Source: Talaromyces rugulosus (taxonomy: Eukaryota; Ascomycota; Eurotiomycetes; Eurotiales; Trichocomaceae). From it: a stretch of DNA of 64,000 nucleotides. Positions 62,083 through 64,000 of the stretch are shown piece by piece (the stretch's first letter is position 1; every line of letters starts with the position of its first letter). The notes beneath the pieces were generated by a model that was given only the letters and a program-made list of their open reading frames with translations, made no database searches and was not told the DNA's origin. The stretch is taken from assembly GCF_013368755.1 (NCBI RefSeq), contig NC_049566.1:4030001-4094000 (forward strand). The letters run 5' to 3'. Both the position numbers and the translations under genes were made by a program.

Positions 62083-64000
62083 TTTTGTTGATGAGGAACA
62101 AAAACTACAAATGTAGGTTTATAGAATTGTCGCGGTTTGGGGGTTTTATGTGACAAAAGATTGTGCGCTATCAGAGGAGGGGCACGAGGACAGGTCGATG
62201 ATCGCCATTGTGGAGAGGTCCCGCTACTCCGGAACTTGCGATACTACTCCACCATCACTGCTTTCGTCATTGATTTGGAATTTCTATTTGCCCGTGGAGC
62301 TTTTTGTCTGTTGGTTGAGTTCTTTCGGAGTTTGGGAAAAGAATACGTACGTAGTCGGGTATTCGTCGAATGATGTCATCGGTGACAAATCAACGGCTCT
62401 TCTGATATTTGTATATCAATTGATAATATCATATACTCGGCGATCTCTGGTTTTTAGATAAAAAAAAGGAAGTTTATAAATATTAAATACTATCTAGCAG
62501 ACAACGCCACCAGACAACGGAACGGTTTCAATAATTTATACGACGTGTTGTACGTAAGGATAGAGGCGCTAACGCGTAAATACTAAAAAGGAAATCTGTG
62601 TTGTAGATCAACCAATTCAAAAATGGTACAGGCTTCAATGTTCCCTATAGAGATTGAATTATAAATATATGGTGGCAGAATGGTCGCAAAGATAGATTTA
62701 TTTAACCACCATACTATATGTTGTTAAATACCAGTGCGGAGAACATTTCCGATCAGTTGTGCTACACTGTGTTTTTCTCAAACGGTGTCAATTAATACCA
62801 AAAAATAGCTACATGTCGATATGTTATGACAAGTTAGTATATATATGAGAGATGCAACTTTGGAACCAGGTTGTCGGGTTTCAAAGCAACATTGAACGCG
62901 GGGTAAACTCTCGCAAACCTAAAACTTGTAGCTCAGTTGTCGAAATATATTTTTCACGCCGTGAGTTGGTAGCCATCTCAACATATATATTTATATTTCA
63001 GATGTTGTGAGCGCCTTTATGCATCACACGGGCGGTGTGATGCCTGCGTAGTCTTGCAGCCTTTATGCATGCATTGTTGTATTTGAAATATACATCGGTC
63101 GATGAAGTACCACGTACCTTTCTTGTCTCTAGCCCTAATGGCGGGGGTCAATGTCGTGCTCAAGGTTAGAGTGTCACATGATCGTCTTGTTACAGATGAT
63201 AGATCACTTTGATGTAGCATGATTATGTTTGTACGACACGAGCTGCTCTGTATGCATTTGATAGAGTATGTAGAGGCTCCTATTGGTGGGGGGCCATGGC
63301 CTGCATGAACCAGATTACTTTTAATTAATATTATTTAACAATAGGGCCCACGGTTTGTCCCGATTAGTTTTGTAAGAAAAAAAATCTGTTCCTTGGCTCC
63401 CCCTCACAAGTGCCGTGCTCGGGGCTAGTCCGAGAGTTCACTGAGTCGACTGAGTTGTCGTTGCGTCATTAGCTTTGCATAACTGCAGAATAATAATTCA
63501 CCTACCAGGTAGCTGCAGGTCAACAAGTCGATTTTTTTTTTCAGTAATTAATAATTCATTGCAGCAGAATTCCAAGCAAGAAAAGTGTGCTCTCACATGC
63601 ACGCGCCAATGCCAATGCTACGTGGAAATTTCCCACGATCCGAAAAACTTCGTGGCTGGAGTCGCCAACCAGATCTCGGGCGCGAGCAGCTCCACCAATT
63701 GGACTGGGAGATCTGCGATGAACTGGGAGAAAGTTGTCGCCGAGCTGGTTAGTAGCTGCTAGCCTTTGCAATCTCGCTTCTAGTGCGCCGGATTAGGGCG
63801 ATGGTAGTGTCGATAGCGTGCATAGGAGCCGTGCTAAGACCAACCATCGCGCGTCTATCGATCGAGGGAATTGGCGCTAGTGCGTAGCTCCAACCGAATG
63901 GCGATACGTCTGGAGTGACAGGCTGGGAAAAAAACAAGGGGTCTGAAATAAATAAATAAATAATGATAAGAGAGAGATAGAGAGGAAGAAAGATGAACGT
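62083..64000. other. Gene-poor right end of the window
   Basis: About 1.9 kb, AT-rich from 62400 to 63350, with no gene I can support. A plus-strand frame at 63475-63762 contains QEKCALTCTRQCQCYVEISH followed by a polar stretch, but lacks any motif or homologue I know. A perfect palindrome is at 63021-63043. GCCTTTATGCAT occurs twice, near 63013 and 63059. An AATA tandem run (63945-63964) and a GA-rich run close the window. Confidence 0.4.
63021..63043. repeat. Perfect 9 bp inverted repeat with 5 bp spacer
   Basis: GCATCACAC - GGGCG - GTGTGATGC. The arms are perfect complements. It lies in non-coding AT-rich DNA, flanked by two copies of GCCTTTATGCAT. It could be a dimeric factor site, a small hairpin or chance. 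Confidence 0.7.

Noticed and set aside
63475..63762. Small Cys-containing frame near the right edge
   Set aside because: No signal peptide, irregular cysteine pattern and no recognised family; not supportable as a gene.

Overview
This 64 kb window is nuclear DNA of a filamentous ascomycete (Pezizomycotina), most likely Eurotiales (Aspergillus, Penicillium or Talaromyces type). The evidence is densely packed genes, mostly 42-90 nt GT..AG introns with CTAAC/CTGAC-like branch sites, and proteins whose lengths and motifs match that group: a ~930-residue conventional kinesin, a 209-residue U2AF35, a mitochondrial acetyl-CoA thiolase, and Zn2Cys6 regulators. The order is my inference; no marker gene fixes the species.

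From 0 to 48.4 kb the window is ordinary, gene-rich chromosome. In order it holds: the 3' end of an unidentified gene; a TetX-like FAD monooxygenase (-); a SigF-like NTF2-like membrane protein (+); bleomycin hydrolase (-); a multi-pass membrane protein (+); a STAND-like protein lacking a Walker A (-); kinesin-1 kinA (-); the Rad6-type E2 ubc2 (-); mitochondrial acetyl-CoA acetyltransferase (+); the ALG1 mannosyltransferase (-); an Msc2-type zinc transporter with huge His tracts (+); a TFIIIC 90 kDa-type subunit (-); the ERAD-type E2 ubc7 (-); a fungal membrane protein (-); an APH-fold kinase (-); a Zn2Cys6 transcription factor (-); a FYVE-RING protein (-); a small single-pass membrane protein (+); U2AF35 (-); an amidase (+); a DUF7514-like protein (+); and an Fmp42-like MFS carrier (+). 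These are mainly housekeeping genes for protein turnover, glycosylation, metal transport, splicing and Pol III transcription. There is no sign of a biosynthetic cluster. Several neighbours share divergent promoters: bleomycin hydrolase/membrane protein, ubc2/thiolase, ALG1/zinc transporter and U2AF35/amidase.

From 48.4 to 57.4 kb the texture changes. This ~9 kb block has no recognisable conserved gene. It begins with a GC-rich, Pro/Ser/Arg-rich reading frame, followed by tandem 80 bp repeats and repeated units that each carry consensus splice signals. After that come an AT-rich stretch with long G tracts and two partly duplicated minus-strand loci built of short exon-like cassettes. Both loci sit behind a related ~190 bp upstream region. 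One has an in-frame stop and an apparent homopolymer frameshift. This lineage-specific, decaying and duplicating region is the most novel part of the window.

From 57.4 to 64 kb genes resume at lower density: a secreted S28 serine peptidase (+), a small seed-maturation-protein (SMP) domain protein (+) and a zinc alcohol dehydrogenase (-), followed by ~1.9 kb of AT-rich DNA without a gene I can support.

I found no tRNA or rRNA genes, CRISPR arrays or intact transposons. Exon coordinates were worked out by hand from reading frames and splice consensus. In almost all multi-exon genes the phases close exactly, which supports the models.
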